From: Usitatibacter sp035624355
Lineage (GTDB): Bacteria; Pseudomonadota; Gammaproteobacteria; Burkholderiales; Usitatibacteraceae
Direction of reading: 5' to 3'
DNA length: 64,000 nt
NCBI GenBank assembly: GCA_035624355.1
Contig: DASPRQ010000084.1
Span: 1-64,000 of the forward strand
Under the pieces are notes generated by a model. The model saw nothing but the letters and a program-made list of their open reading frames with translations. It searched no databases and was not told the DNA's origin. The translations under genes were made by a program, and so were the position numbers. This document shows, piece after piece, positions 44,104 through 53,612 of the stretch. Each line of letters starts with the position of its first letter. The stretch's first letter is position 1.

Positions 44104-46586
44104 TAGGCGGCCTTGCGCATGCGTCCCCGGCCGGTCGCCTTGCCCTTCTTCGCCTTGGCGTCCAGGAGCTCCACGGCCTCCTCGAGAGTGACGCTCGCGA
44201 CGCGGTCCTTGTCGGGAAGCGTGGCGTTCACCCTGCCGTGCTTCACGTAGGGCCCGTAGCGGCCCGAGTAGAGGGCCACGGGCTGGCCGTCCTGCGGGTG
44301 CTTGCCGAGGACCCGCAGCGCACCGCGGGCGCCGAAAGTCTTCGGCTCCTTCAGCAGGGCCACGGCGCGCTCGAGCCCGATGTCGAAGACGCTCTCGTCC
44401 TTCGGGATGGACTTGAAGTGCCCGTCGTGGCTCACGTAGGGCCCGAAGCGGCCGATCGCGGCCACCACCTTCTTGCCGTCCTCGGGGTGGGGGCCCAGCT
44501 CGCGCGGCAGGGCGAGGAGCTTGAGCGCCGTCTCGAGCGTGAGCGCCTCGGGGGGAATGTTCTTCGGCACCGAGACGCGCTTGGGCTTCGTGTCTCCTTC
44601 GGGCTCGCCCAGCTGCACGTACGGGCCGTAGGGCCCCTGCATCGCCCAGATGGTCTTGCGCGTGGCCGGGTCGACACCCAGCTCGCGTCGGGCCGGCTCG
44701 CCGCCTTCCGCGCCGTCGAGGTTGCGCGTGTAGTCGCACTCGGGATAGCCGGCGCACCCGATGAAGCGGCCGCGCCGGCCGAGCCGGATGGTGAGGTGAT
44801 GCTTGCCGCACTTCGGGCACATCTCGTCGAGCTGCTCCTGGGTGACGTCCTTCCGCGAGACCGATTCCTTCTCGCCGATCTGGGCGGAGAAGTCCTTCCA
44901 GAACTTCTCGAGCATCGGCACCCACTCCTCCTTGCCGTTGGAGATGTCGTCGAGCTCGTCCTCGAGCTTGGCGGTGTACTCGTAGTCGACCCAGTGGGCG
45001 AAGTGCTCGGTGAGGAACTTGTTGACGATGCGCCCGACGTCGGTGGGGGTGAAGCGCTTCTTGTCGAGGATCACGTACTCGCGGTTCACGAGCGTCGAGA
45101 TGATCGAGGCGTAGGTGGAGGGCCGGCCGATGCCGTACTGCTCGAGCGCCTTCACGAGGCTCGCTTCCGAGTAGCGCGGGGGCGGCTGGGTGAAGTGCTG
45201 CTCTCCGCGCAGCTTGTCGATCTTCACCGCGTCGCCCGGCTCGAAGGCCGGCAGGCGCTTCTCCTCCTCCTCGACGGCGTCGTCCTGGTCCTCGTGGTAG
45301 ACGGCGTAGAAGCCGGGGAAGACCATCGTCTGCCCGTTGGCGCGGAAGACGTTGCCCGCGCCGCCGACGGTGAAATCCACGGCCACCGTGTCGAACCTGG
45401 CCGGCGTCATCTGGGAGGCGATGGCGCGCTTCCAGATCATCTCGTAGAGCTTGCGCTGCTCGTCGTTCAGGTAGCGTGCGACCGATTCGGGCGTGCGGGC
45501 GACGGAGGTCGGGCGGATCGCCTCGTGGGCTTCCTGCGCGTTCTTGGCGCTGCTGCGGTACTCGACGGGGGCCTTCGGCAGGTACTCGGAGCCGAAGTTC
45601 TTCGTGATGTAGCCGCGCATCTCGGCGAGCGCCTCCTTCGAGAGCGTCACCGAGTCCGTGCGCATGTAGGTGATGAGGCCGGTCACGACCCTTCCGACGG
45701 CCACGCCCTCGTACAGGCCCTGCGCGACCTTCATGGTGCGGTCGGTCGAGAAGCCGAGCTTGCGCACCGCCTCCTGCTGCAGCGTCGAGGTGGTGAAGGG
45801 CGCGGCCGGGGAGCGGAGCTTGCGCTTCTTCTCGACCTCCTTCACCTTCGCCTTGCCCTCGCCGTGCTCCTCGAGGAAGGCGCGCACCTCGGCCTCGCGC
45901 TCCGCGCCCGGGATCGCGAACTGCTCGAGCTTCTCGCCCTTGAAATGGGTGAGGCGGGCGCTGAAGGCGATGCGGTCCTTCTCGGCGTCGAAATGCACCG
46001 TCCAGTATTCCTGCGTCCTGAACCGCTCGATTTCCTGCTCGCGCTCGACGATGAGGCGCAGGGCCGGGCTCTGCACGCGGCCGGCGGAGAGGCCCCGGCG
46101 GATCTTCTTCCACAGCAGGGGCGAAAGGTTGAAGCCGACGAGGTAGTCGAGCGCCCGGCGCGCCTGCTGCGCGTTCACGAGGTCCATCGAGATGCCGCGC
46201 GGGTGCCTCACCGCGTCCTTGACGGCGCCTTCGGTGATCTCGTAGAAGACGACCCGCTTGAGCTTCTTGTCCTTGAGCGCCTTGCGGGACTTGAGGATCT
46301 CGGACAGGTGCCATGCGATGGCCTCGCCCTCGCGGTCCGGGTCCGTCGCGAGGAGCACGGTGTCGGCGGACTTCACCGCCTTCGCGATGGCGTCGACGTG
46401 CTTGGTGTTGCGCTCGATGAGCTCGTACTTCATCCGGAAGTTGTCGTCCGGGTCGACGGCGCCGGTCTTGGGCACGAGGTCGCGGACGTGCCCGTAGGAG
46501 GCGAGGATGTCGAAATCCTTTCCGAGATATTTCTTGAGCGTTTTCGCCTTCGAGGGCGACTCGACGATGAGCAGATTCGCGGCCAT
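44103..46586 (-). CDS. topA: DNA topoisomerase I
   Basis: 827 residues. The N-terminal TOPRIM domain starts MAANLLIVESPSKAKTLKKYLG with DPDREGEAIAWHL. The active-site tyrosine lies in ITYMRTDSVTLS. A four-cysteine zinc finger (CPKCGKHH...CAGYPEC) is followed by repeated basic domains (GRYGPYVKHG type) and a KKGKATGRGRMRKAA tail. It relaxes negative supercoils, balancing gyrase. An in-frame ATG at 46613 would add nine residues; I prefer 46586. Confidence 0.97.
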   Translation of the reverse strand: MAANLLIVESPSKAKTLKKYLGKDFDILASYGHVRDLVPKTGAVDPDDNFRMKYELIERNTKHVDAIAKAVKSADTVLLATDPDREGEAIAWHLSEILKSRKALKDKKLKRVVFYEITEGAVKDAVRHPRGISMDLVNAQQARRALDYLVGFNLSPLLWKKIRRGLSAGRVQSPALRLIVEREQEIERFRTQEYWTVHFDAEKDRIAFSARLTHFKGEKLEQFAIPGAEREAEVRAFLEEHGEGKAKVKEVEKKRKLRSPAAPFTTSTLQQEAVRKLGFSTDRTMKVAQGLYEGVAVGRVVTGLITYMRTDSVTLSKEALAEMRGYITKNFGSEYLPKAPVEYRSSAKNAQEAHEAIRPTSVARTPESVARYLNDEQRKLYEMIWKRAIASQMTPARFDTVAVDFTVGGAGNVFRANGQTMVFPGFYAVYHEDQDDAVEEEEKRLPAFEPGDAVKIDKLRGEQHFTQPPPRYSEASLVKALEQYGIGRPSTYASIISTLVNREYVILDKKRFTPTDVGRIVNKFLTEHFAHWVDYEYTAKLEDELDDISNGKEEWVPMLEKFWKDFSAQIGEKESVSRKDVTQEQLDEMCPKCGKHHLTIRLGRRGRFIGCAGYPECDYTRNLDGAEGGEPARRELGVDPATRKTIWAMQGPYGPYVQLGEPEGDTKPKRVSVPKNIPPEALTLETALKLLALPRELGPHPEDGKKVVAAIGRFGPYVSHDGHFKSIPKDESVFDIGLERAVALLKEPKTFGARGALRVLGKHPQDGQPVALYSGRYGPYVKHGRVNATLPDKDRVASVTLEEAVELLDAKAKKGKATGRGRMRKAA

Positions 46587-46648
46587 GGATTCTTTCGCGG
46601 AGTCCCTTTTCATTCTATAACGGCGACCCGACCGGGCCCTGACCCGGA

Positions 46649-47743
46649 TCAAGGCCCCCCGATGCGCTGGAACAGCGCGCCCGGCAGCGCCGCGACGCGC
46701 CCCTCGAGCTCGAGCGCCGAGATGCGCGCGGCCACACTCGCGGCTCCGAGGCCGCTGCGCTTCGCGAGCTGATCGAGTGAGACCGGATCCCGCCCCATTG
46801 CGTTCAGCAGGCCGTCGCGATCGTCGGGAGCGGCCGCCTCGACGGCCTGCGCGCCGCGCTCCCAGCGCAGCTCCTCGAGCACGTCGAGCGCGCATTCGGC
46901 GAGCTTCGCTCCTTCCTTGATGAGCCAGTGGCATCCCTTCGACAGCGGCGAGTGGATCGACCCCGGCATCGCGAACACGTCGCGCCCCTGTTCCAGCGCG
47001 TGGCGCGCGGTCGTGAGCGAGCCGCTGGGCAGGCCCGCCTCGACCACGAGCACGCCGAGGGACATGCCGGTGATCAGCCGGTTGCGGCGCGGAAAATTTC
47101 CCGGCCGGGGCGGCGTGCCCACGGGGAACTCGGACACCAGGCACCCGTCGCGCTCGAGGGCCGCGGCGAGCCTGCCATGGTCGGCCGGATAGCACGCCTC
47201 GGGCCCGGTGCCCATCACGGCGACGCTCGACCCCGGGCCCCGCAGCCCTCCGCGATGCGCCGCCGCATCGATGCCCATCGCGAGCCCGCTCACGATCGCG
47301 AGGCCCGCGCGGGACAACGCCTCGGCGAAGGCCTCCGCGTCCTCGCGGCCCTGGGCGGTCGCGTTGCGGCTCCCCACGATCGCGAAAGCCTCCTGCGCGA
47401 GGCGCTCCGCGTGGCCGGCGACGTAGAGAAGGGGCGGCGGATCCTCGATCTGCAGGAGCCGGGGAGGATAGCGGGCGTCGCCCAGCGCGACGACGTCATG
47501 GCCGGGGGCCTCGAGCCATCGCAACGTCGCCTCGAGCAAGGAGGCCTCGCAGCCGCGGGCGAAGGCCACCGCGATGCCCGGGCCTGCGATGGCCGCGACC
47601 CGCGCCGGGTCCTCGGCGAGGAGCGACTGCGGCGTGCCGCAGGCCACGAGCAGCTTGCGCAGCGTGCGCGGAGGCACGCCGGGCACCAGGCAGACGCGCA
47701 GCCACGAGACGACGTCTGGGCAGGCGCGAGCAGGCGGGTCCAC
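46649..47743 (-). CDS. dprA: DNA processing protein DprA
   Basis: 364 residues. A SAM-like N-terminal domain precedes the Rossmann core (FAIVGSRNATAQGREDAEAFAEALSRAGLAIVSGLAMGIDAAAH) with PEACYPADHG and FPVGTPPRPGNFPRRNRLI. A C-terminal winged helix closes the protein. DprA loads RecA on incoming single strands in natural transformation, in keeping with the type IV pilus genes at the right edge. It lies 62 bases before topA; smg (DUF494), which often separates the two, is absent. Confidence 0.94.
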   Translation of the reverse strand: MDPPARACPDVVSWLRVCLVPGVPPRTLRKLLVACGTPQSLLAEDPARVAAIAGPGIAVAFARGCEASLLEATLRWLEAPGHDVVALGDARYPPRLLQIEDPPPLLYVAGHAERLAQEAFAIVGSRNATAQGREDAEAFAEALSRAGLAIVSGLAMGIDAAAHRGGLRGPGSSVAVMGTGPEACYPADHGRLAAALERDGCLVSEFPVGTPPRPGNFPRRNRLITGMSLGVLVVEAGLPSGSLTTARHALEQGRDVFAMPGSIHSPLSKGCHWLIKEGAKLAECALDVLEELRWERGAQAVEAAAPDDRDGLLNAMGRDPVSLDQLAKRSGLGAASVAARISALELEGRVAALPGALFQRIGGP

Positions 47744-47813
47744 GGCGGCGCGGCTTCATCGGAGGCGGAGTTCCGATCAACGCGGACGGGCCGCGGCGCG
47801 CTGACGACCGCCC

Positions 47814-47843
47814 GGAAAACGAAGGGGGCCGCCGGGCCCCCTT
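47814..47843 (-). terminator. Intrinsic terminator after the LysM gene
   Basis: AAGGGGGCC (47822-47830), loop GCCG, GGCCCCCTT (47835-47843): a 9-bp stem, followed on the minus strand by CGTTTT. It lies 24 bases after the LysM gene stop and 70 bases before dprA. Confidence 0.75.
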
Positions 47844-47866
47844 TCTCCCGAAGGGTCGCGCGACGC

Positions 47867-49096
47867 TCAGGGCGTGCGCACGACGTCGCCGACGTAGATC
47901 GGCTTCGTGGCGCGCATCACGATCGCGTAGGACATCTTCTCGAACACCCGGAAGACGAACACGATGCCGTTGCGCTCGTCGGGAAGCTTGATCTCGCTGC
48001 TCGTCGACAGGACCGCGCCTGGCTTCTGCTGGTCAGGACTGGGCACGGGCGGCTCCGGAACCACCGGCACGGGCTTCACGTCGATGCCTTTCATCCAGCC
48101 GGTGTCGAAGATCGGGCCCGTGTCGTGGCCGTTGTGCCCGATGAGCGCACCGCGGTGGTAGCTCGCGAGCACGTGGCCCACCTCGAGGCCGTCGCGCGAG
48201 CCGCGGTTGATCGTCACGATCTGGAACTGCCCGATCTCGGCCACGCCGCCTTCGACCGACATGATCTCGCCGGCGATCGGCTTGTCCGGGGCATGGGGGA
48301 CGTAGCTGGGGAAGCTCGACTCGCGGGCGGGCGCGAGCCGGTCCCCGCGGTTGATCTCCTGCGCTTCCCGGATGATCTGCAGCGTCGTCGGATTGCCGTA
48401 ACGCCGCACCCGGGCATCCCCGAGGTACTGCGCCTCGATTCCCAGGAGCTCGCCCGTCTCGGGGTCGTGAAGTGCCGTGCCCGGCCGGAAGACTTGCCAG
48501 TTGACGCCGTCCGCGGGCGCGATGCGATCCGCGTAGGCGATTTCGCCGGCGCTCACCATCACGCGTCCTTCCTCGGTCGCGACGATCGTCGGAGCGTTGT
48601 CCATCGCGCCTTCCTCCACGACGAGGGGCTGCGAGAGGAAGGGGCCGATGGCGCTGCCCGGGATCGTGGGGATCGCGGTCTGCAGCGGCTCCACGCGCAC
48701 CCGCGGCTCGAGCTTCACGACGTTCGCCGCGGCGACGTCGCTTCCGCCGCCCACGAGCGACAGGCGCGGTCCCCCCTCGGCGGTGCGGTCGAGGTGGATC
48801 ACGTCGCCCGGGTAGATCCAGTGCGGGTTCTTGATCTCCTCGCGGTTCAGCCGCCAGATCTGCGGCCATTTCCACGGGTCCTTCAGGAAACGCGCCGAAA
48901 TGCCCCAGAGCGTGTCGCCCTTCACGACCGTGTAGTCCGTCGGGGCGTTCGGCTGCAGGTCGGCCTGGGTCACGTGGTCCGCGGAACCCGCCTGGGATGC
49001 CCCTTTTCCGTCCTGCGCCGGCATGCCGTCGGCCATCAGACAGACCGGAACCAAACTGGCCAGGGCCGCGACTAAAGCTATAATTGTCTTTCGCAT
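47867..49096 (-). CDS. Secreted LysM-domain protein
   Basis: 409 residues from the ATG at 49096; an in-frame GTG at 49108 is the alternative. A signal peptide (MRKTIIALVAALASLVPVCLMA) precedes one LysM module near residues 54-100 (YTVVKGDTLWGISARFLKDPWKWPQIWRLN) that binds peptidoglycan glycan. The long C-terminal part is rich in beta-type segments with no fold I recognise. This gene is typical beside dprA in betaproteobacteria. It probably acts in the periplasm on the cell wall; no catalytic domain is evident. Confidence 0.88.
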   Translation of the reverse strand: MRKTIIALVAALASLVPVCLMADGMPAQDGKGASQAGSADHVTQADLQPNAPTDYTVVKGDTLWGISARFLKDPWKWPQIWRLNREEIKNPHWIYPGDVIHLDRTAEGGPRLSLVGGGSDVAAANVVKLEPRVRVEPLQTAIPTIPGSAIGPFLSQPLVVEEGAMDNAPTIVATEEGRVMVSAGEIAYADRIAPADGVNWQVFRPGTALHDPETGELLGIEAQYLGDARVRRYGNPTTLQIIREAQEINRGDRLAPARESSFPSYVPHAPDKPIAGEIMSVEGGVAEIGQFQIVTINRGSRDGLEVGHVLASYHRGALIGHNGHDTGPIFDTGWMKGIDVKPVPVVPEPPVPSPDQQKPGAVLSTSSEIKLPDERNGIVFVFRVFEKMSYAIVMRATKPIYVGDVVRTP

Positions 49097-49212
49097 GGCG
49101 GCACTCACTTGTGGATATGGCGCTCGGGACCCATATTGAGAAAAGGGTTACGCCCCCTTTTTCAAGTAGTGCGGTAGATTCTGCACATAATTTCTTCAAT
49201 TAGCAAGCTTTT

Positions 49213-49716
49213 ATGGCGATTCTCGAGATCCTCCAATACCCCGACCCGCGCCTGAACGTCTCTGCGGAGCGCGTCGAAAAGATCGATGCGGCGACCCGCA
49301 AGCTGATCGACGACATGGCCGAAACGATGTACGCCGCCCCCGGCGTGGGCCTCGCGGCCAGCCAGGTGGACGTGCACAAGCAGGTCATCGTGATCGACGT
49401 GAGCGAGGACCGCAGCGACCTGCGCGTGCTCATCAATCCCGAGATCACGCGCCGCGAAGGCCTCGCGGCGAGCCAGGAAGGATGCCTTTCGGTTCCCGGC
49501 ATCTACGACAACGTCGAGCGCGCGGAGAGCGTCACGGTCACGGCGCTCGATCGCAACGGCTCGCGCTTCACGCTCAACGCCTCCGGAGCCCTCGCGGCCT
49601 GCATCCAGCACGAGATGGACCACCTGGAGGGCAAGGTCTTCGTGGACTACCTCTCGGAGCTCAAGCAGAACCGCGTGAGGGCCAAGCTCAAGAAGCGGCA
49701 GCGCAAGGCGGCCTGA
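49213..49716 (+). CDS. def: Peptide deformylase
   Basis: 167 residues with all three metal-site motifs: GVGLAASQ, EGCLSVPG and QHEMDHLEG. It removes the formyl group from nascent N-terminal methionine. It is divergent from the LysM gene over a 116-base spacer that is richer in A/T, with CATAAT near 49186 as a possible -10. It is followed directly by fmt, which adds the formyl group to initiator tRNA. Confidence 0.97.
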   Translation: MAILEILQYPDPRLNVSAERVEKIDAATRKLIDDMAETMYAAPGVGLAASQVDVHKQVIVIDVSEDRSDLRVLINPEITRREGLAASQEGCLSVPGIYDNVERAESVTVTALDRNGSRFTLNASGALAACIQHEMDHLEGKVFVDYLSELKQNRVRAKLKKRQRKAA

Positions 49717-49730
49717 CGTCCGCTTCCGCC

Positions 49731-50681
49731 TTGCGCGTCGTCTTCGCAGGCACTCCCGACTTCGCTGCGACGGCCCTCGAGGCGATCCTCGCCGCGGGAC
49801 ATCGGGTCCCACTGGTCCTCAGCCAGGCCGACCGCCGCGCGGGGAGGGGAATGCGCGTCTCCGAGAGCGCCGTGGCCCAGGCGGCGCGCCGCCGCGGCCT
49901 GGAACTGCTCAAGGTCGAGACGCTGAAGGACGAGACGGCGCGCGCGGCGATCGCGGCCGCGGCGGGCGACGTGATGGTCGTCGCGGCCTTCGGCCTCATC
50001 GTTCCCGAGCCGGTGCTCGCCATTCCCCCGCGCGGCTGCCTGAACATCCACGCGTCGCTCCTGCCCCGCTGGCGCGGTGCCGCGCCGATCCAGCGGGCCC
50101 TGCTCGCGGGCGACGAGGCCACGGGGATCACGATCATGCGCATGGACGCCGGCCTCGATACCGGCCCGATGCTGTTGCGCAGGCCGCTCGCGATCGGCGC
50201 GCGGGACACCGCGGGCACGCTCGCCGCATCGCTCGCGTCGCTGGGGGCGCGCTGCATCGTGGAAGCCCTCGCTTCGCTCGACCGCCTCGTGCCGGAGCCG
50301 CAGGACGGTGCGCTCGCGACCTACGCGGGGAAAGTGGACAAGGCCGAGGCGGGCATCGATTGGAGCCGCACGAACGTGGAGGTGGACCGGCAGATCCGCG
50401 CATTCGACCCGGTGCCGGGCGCCCGCACGCGCGTCGACGACGAGGCGCTCAAGATCTGGGCGGCGCGCCCCGAAAGTCCGAGCGGCGCTCCGGGGCGCAT
50501 CCTCGAGGCCGGGGACGCCGGGATCGTCGTCGCGTGCGGCGAAGGAGCCCTACGGATCACGTGCCTGCAGCGTGCGGGCGGCAAGCGCCTGGAGGCGGCT
50601 GCCTTCCTTCACGGATACCCGCTGCGGGCCGGGCAAAGCCTGGAAAGCCTGCCCGAGCCGGGGTCGGCCGGCGTGAGCTGA
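49731..50681 (+). CDS. fmt: Methionyl-tRNA formyltransferase
   Basis: 316 residues from a TTG at 49731 (MRVVFAGTPDFAATALEAIL), the expected N-terminus. A CTG at 49713 overlapping the def stop would add six residues. The catalytic region is NIHASLLPRWRGAAPIQRAL with ITIMRMDAGLDTGPML. The C-terminal OB-like domain binds the tRNA. No good Shine-Dalgarno is visible, so coupling to def translation is likely. Confidence 0.95.
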   Translation: MRVVFAGTPDFAATALEAILAAGHRVPLVLSQADRRAGRGMRVSESAVAQAARRRGLELLKVETLKDETARAAIAAAAGDVMVVAAFGLIVPEPVLAIPPRGCLNIHASLLPRWRGAAPIQRALLAGDEATGITIMRMDAGLDTGPMLLRRPLAIGARDTAGTLAASLASLGARCIVEALASLDRLVPEPQDGALATYAGKVDKAEAGIDWSRTNVEVDRQIRAFDPVPGARTRVDDEALKIWAARPESPSGAPGRILEAGDAGIVVACGEGALRITCLQRAGGKRLEAAAFLHGYPLRAGQSLESLPEPGSAGVS

Positions 50682-50793
50682 GCACAAGTCATTGATTAGA
50701 TGGGATATGTTACGATTCGGCGGGTCGAGGAATCGCTGGCAAGTCCTTGAGAATGGTGGTAAATTGACCGGCGCTGCCATTGTGTCTCGAAGT

Positions 50794-50814
50794 TGCCACA
50801 AGTGTTGTGGAAAT
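50794..50814. promoter_or_regulatory. Palindromic operator candidate ahead of the ntrYX operon
   Basis: Nine-base arms with one mismatch flank a GTG centre; the perfect inner part is CCACAA-GTG-TTGTGG (50797-50811). It lies 54 bases before the DUF4390 start in a spacer that is more A/T-rich than the genes. The centre fits CAA-N3-TTG, a pattern I recall being reported for NtrX binding in alphaproteobacteria. That link is inference. Confidence 0.5.
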
Positions 50815-50864
50815 GCGTCGGCGGGCGCCGGCGAGAGACCGCGAAGTGGCCGCCAAATGACTCG

Positions 50865-51485
50865 ATGAGCTTCGCCGAGATTTTCTCGTCCTCGCTCCGG
50901 GCGCGTCCCGGATGGCTTCGCATCGCGCTGCGGGCGCTGATGCTCGCGATCGGGCTCGCCCATGTTCCGGCCGCGATGGCCGACGGCATCGACGTGAAGA
51001 GCGCGAAGGTCGAGCCCGACGACGACGGCTGGCAGGTCGAGGCGGTGTTCGACGTGCAGTTCAGCCCGCGCCTCGAGGAGGCGGTGAACCGCGGCGTCCC
51101 GCTCTATTTCATCGTCGAGTTCGAGCTGTCGCGGCCGCGCTGGTACTGGTTCGACGAGAAGCCCGTTCAGGCCTCGCAGACCTACAAGATCAGCTACACG
51201 CCCCTGCTGCGGCAGTACCGCCTGTCCGTGGGCAACGTCTACCAGAACTTCACGCGCTTCGAGGAAGTCACGCGCGTGCTTTCGCGCCTGCGCGGATGGC
51301 ACGTCGCGGACCGCGGCGCGATCCGCAAGGACGGCACCTACCAGGCGGCGCTGCGCATGCGGCTCGACACCGGACAGCTTCCCAAGCCCTTCCAGCTGAA
51401 CGCCATCGCCTCGAGCGACTGGACGCTCGCCTCCGACTGGCACCGCTGGACGATCGCCCCGCCGGGACAATCGCAGCATCCATGA
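50865..51485 (+). CDS. DUF4390 secreted protein
   Basis: 206 residues. The N-terminus has a hydrophobic export segment (LRIALRALMLAIGLAHVPAAMA, cleavage near residue 41). The rest is beta-rich: VEAVFDVQFSPRLEEAVNRGVPLYFIVEFEL and YRLSVGNVYQNFTRFEEVTRVL are typical of DUF4390. These proteins regularly sit directly ahead of ntrY in betaproteobacteria, so a role in envelope sensing by NtrY is plausible but unproven. The stop overlaps the ntrY start as ATGA. Confidence 0.9.
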   Translation: MSFAEIFSSSLRARPGWLRIALRALMLAIGLAHVPAAMADGIDVKSAKVEPDDDGWQVEAVFDVQFSPRLEEAVNRGVPLYFIVEFELSRPRWYWFDEKPVQASQTYKISYTPLLRQYRLSVGNVYQNFTRFEEVTRVLSRLRGWHVADRGAIRKDGTYQAALRMRLDTGQLPKPFQLNAIASSDWTLASDWHRWTIAPPGQSQHP

Positions 51486-53605
51486 AGGCCCTGATCTTCC
51501 TGTGTGTGGTCACCGGCGCCGCGCTGGTGTACCTCATGTCGGAAGCGTCGTCGAACACCACGCTCTTCGCGCAGAACTACCCGCTCCTCCTCGGGCTCGG
51601 CGGCGGTCTCGCGCTGGGCCTGATGGCGCTCATCGTCTACCAGCTGCTGCTGCTGCGCCGCAAGCTCCGCGAGCGGGTGTTCGGCTCGAAGCTCACCCTG
51701 CGGCTGATGGTCGTCTTCACGCTGATGGCCCTCATTCCCGGCGGCCTCGTGTACGCGATCTCCTTCCAGTTCCTGCAGCGCTCGATCGAGTCCTGGTTCG
51801 ACGTGCGGGTGGACGAGTCGCTGAAGGGCGGCATCAACCTCGCGCGGAGCGCCCTCGAGAACTCCCTCAAGGACCTCGACCAGAAGGCCGAGGCGATGGC
51901 GCACGCGCTCGCCACGTCGCAGTCTCCGGAGGCGACCACGCTCAACCGCCTGCGCGAGCAGTATTCGGTGGAGGAGGCCACGCTCATGACGCCGCGCGGC
52001 CGCGTGATCGCCCAGGCCGGCGCGGAGCCCATCTCGCTGCTGCCCGACCTGCCGAACGCCAACGTCCTGCGCCAGGTGCGCATGCAGCAATCGGTGCCGT
52101 CGATCGAGTCCATCCCGGACCGCGGCCTCTACCTGCGCGTGATCGTGCCGGTCAACGTGCTCACCATCGCCGACGACATCCGCATCCTGCAGGTCCTGCA
52201 GCACGTGCCGCAGGCGATCGCACGGGATGCCGAGATCGTCGAGACGGGCTACAAGGACTACCAGGAGCTCCAGTACGCGCGCGTCGGGCTGAAGCGCATC
52301 TTCGGCCTCACGCTCACGCTCGCGATGCTGCTCACGCTCTTCTCCTCGATCGCGCTCGCCTTCGTGCTCTCCGAGCGGCTCTCGGCGCCGCTCTCGGCCC
52401 TCGCCGAGGCGACCCGCGCGATCGCCAAGGGCGACTACTCGAAGCTCAACCCGGTGAAGAGCCGCGACGAGTTCGGCGTGCTCACGCAGTCGTTCAACAC
52501 CATGACGCGCCAGATCGCCGACGCCACGGAGGCGATGGAGCGCAACCAGCAGCAGCTCGAGAACTCGAAGACGTACCTGGAGAGCATCCTTTCCAACCTC
52601 ACCTCGGGCGTGCTCACCTTCGACGAGCGGTTGTACGCGAAGACCGTGAACGCCGCGGCGAACGCGATCCTCGCGGTGCCGCCGGCGGCCTTCCACGGCC
52701 TGAAGCTCCCCGACTGGCCGCGCCACGTGCAGGCGGTCGCTCCGTTCGCGGAGATCGTCCTGCGCCATTTCGCCTCGTCGGGGATGCGCCAGTGGGAGGA
52801 GCAGATGGAGTACCGCCGCTCCGACGGGCAGCAGCGCACGCTCCTCATCCGCGGCACGCGCCTCGGCACTCGCGGGGAAAGCGGCTACGTGGTGGTCTTC
52901 GACGACATCACCCACCTCATCCAGGCGCAGCGCGACGCGGCCTGGGGCGAGGTGGCGCGGCGCCTCGCGCACGAGATCAAGAATCCGCTCACCCCGATCC
53001 AGCTTTCGGCGGAGCGCCTGCAGCAGAAGCTGCAGGACAAGCTTCCGGCGACGGAGTCCGACATCCTGAAGCGCGCCACGGGCACGATCGTGACCCACGT
53101 CGCGGCCCTGAAGGGCATGGTGGACGACTTCACGCAGTACGCCCACGCCTCGCGCATGAACGCGCGGCCGGTCACGCTGAACGACCTGGTCCGCGAGGTT
53201 CTCGTGCTCTACGAGTCCATGGGAGTGGCGATCGAGGCCCGGCTCGCCGAGGGCCTGCCGCAGATCCAGGCCGACCCCGGGATGCTGCGCCAGGTGCTGC
53301 ACAACCTCTTCCAGAACGCGATCGACGCCCTCTCGGGCGTGGACACGCCGCGCATCCTGGTGTCCACGACGCTCGGAACCGGCGGCGTGCTGCTCACGGT
53401 GCGCGACAACGGCACCGGCATCGCCGAGGCGGTGATGGGCCGGATCTTCGAGCCCTACGTGACGACCAAGCCCAAGGGCACCGGCCTCGGCCTCGCGATC
53501 GTGAAGAAGATCGTCGACGAGCACCACGGGCGCATCCTGGTGGAGAACATCAAGCCGCACGGGGCGAACGTGAGCATCGTGCTTCCCTCGAGGGCGGCGG
53601 CTTAG
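51482..53605 (+). CDS. ntrY: Sensor histidine kinase NtrY
   Basis: 707 residues. Two to three N-terminal membrane helices are followed by a periplasmic region (about residues 110-265) and another helix (LTLTLAMLLTLFSSIALAFVL). Then come HAMP, a PAS-like domain and a HisKA domain with the phospho-His at about 497 (LAHEIKNPLTPIQL). An HATPase domain (NLFQNAIDAL, DNGTG, GTGLGLAIV) ends it. It phosphorylates NtrX. In relatives the pair responds to nitrogen, oxygen or redox signals; the signal here is unknown. Confidence 0.95.
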   Translation: MKALIFLCVVTGAALVYLMSEASSNTTLFAQNYPLLLGLGGGLALGLMALIVYQLLLLRRKLRERVFGSKLTLRLMVVFTLMALIPGGLVYAISFQFLQRSIESWFDVRVDESLKGGINLARSALENSLKDLDQKAEAMAHALATSQSPEATTLNRLREQYSVEEATLMTPRGRVIAQAGAEPISLLPDLPNANVLRQVRMQQSVPSIESIPDRGLYLRVIVPVNVLTIADDIRILQVLQHVPQAIARDAEIVETGYKDYQELQYARVGLKRIFGLTLTLAMLLTLFSSIALAFVLSERLSAPLSALAEATRAIAKGDYSKLNPVKSRDEFGVLTQSFNTMTRQIADATEAMERNQQQLENSKTYLESILSNLTSGVLTFDERLYAKTVNAAANAILAVPPAAFHGLKLPDWPRHVQAVAPFAEIVLRHFASSGMRQWEEQMEYRRSDGQQRTLLIRGTRLGTRGESGYVVVFDDITHLIQAQRDAAWGEVARRLAHEIKNPLTPIQLSAERLQQKLQDKLPATESDILKRATGTIVTHVAALKGMVDDFTQYAHASRMNARPVTLNDLVREVLVLYESMGVAIEARLAEGLPQIQADPGMLRQVLHNLFQNAIDALSGVDTPRILVSTTLGTGGVLLTVRDNGTGIAEAVMGRIFEPYVTTKPKGTGLGLAIVKKIVDEHHGRILVENIKPHGANVSIVLPSRAAA

Positions 53606-53612
53606 GAGACAC

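Noticed and set aside
43761..46772. 1003-codon plus-strand frame opposite topA
   Set aside because: Antisense shadow of topA: His/Arg/Val/Leu-rich low-information translation with no motif, while the opposite strand has all topoisomerase motifs.
49110..49118. 8/9 DnaA box (TGTGGATAT) upstream of the LysM gene
   Set aside because: A single imperfect site with no companion boxes is expected by chance at this window size.
49141..49163. AAAAGGG...CCCTTTT hairpin between the LysM gene and def
   Set aside because: Short and A/T-ended, in a divergent spacer where no transcript ends; probably chance.
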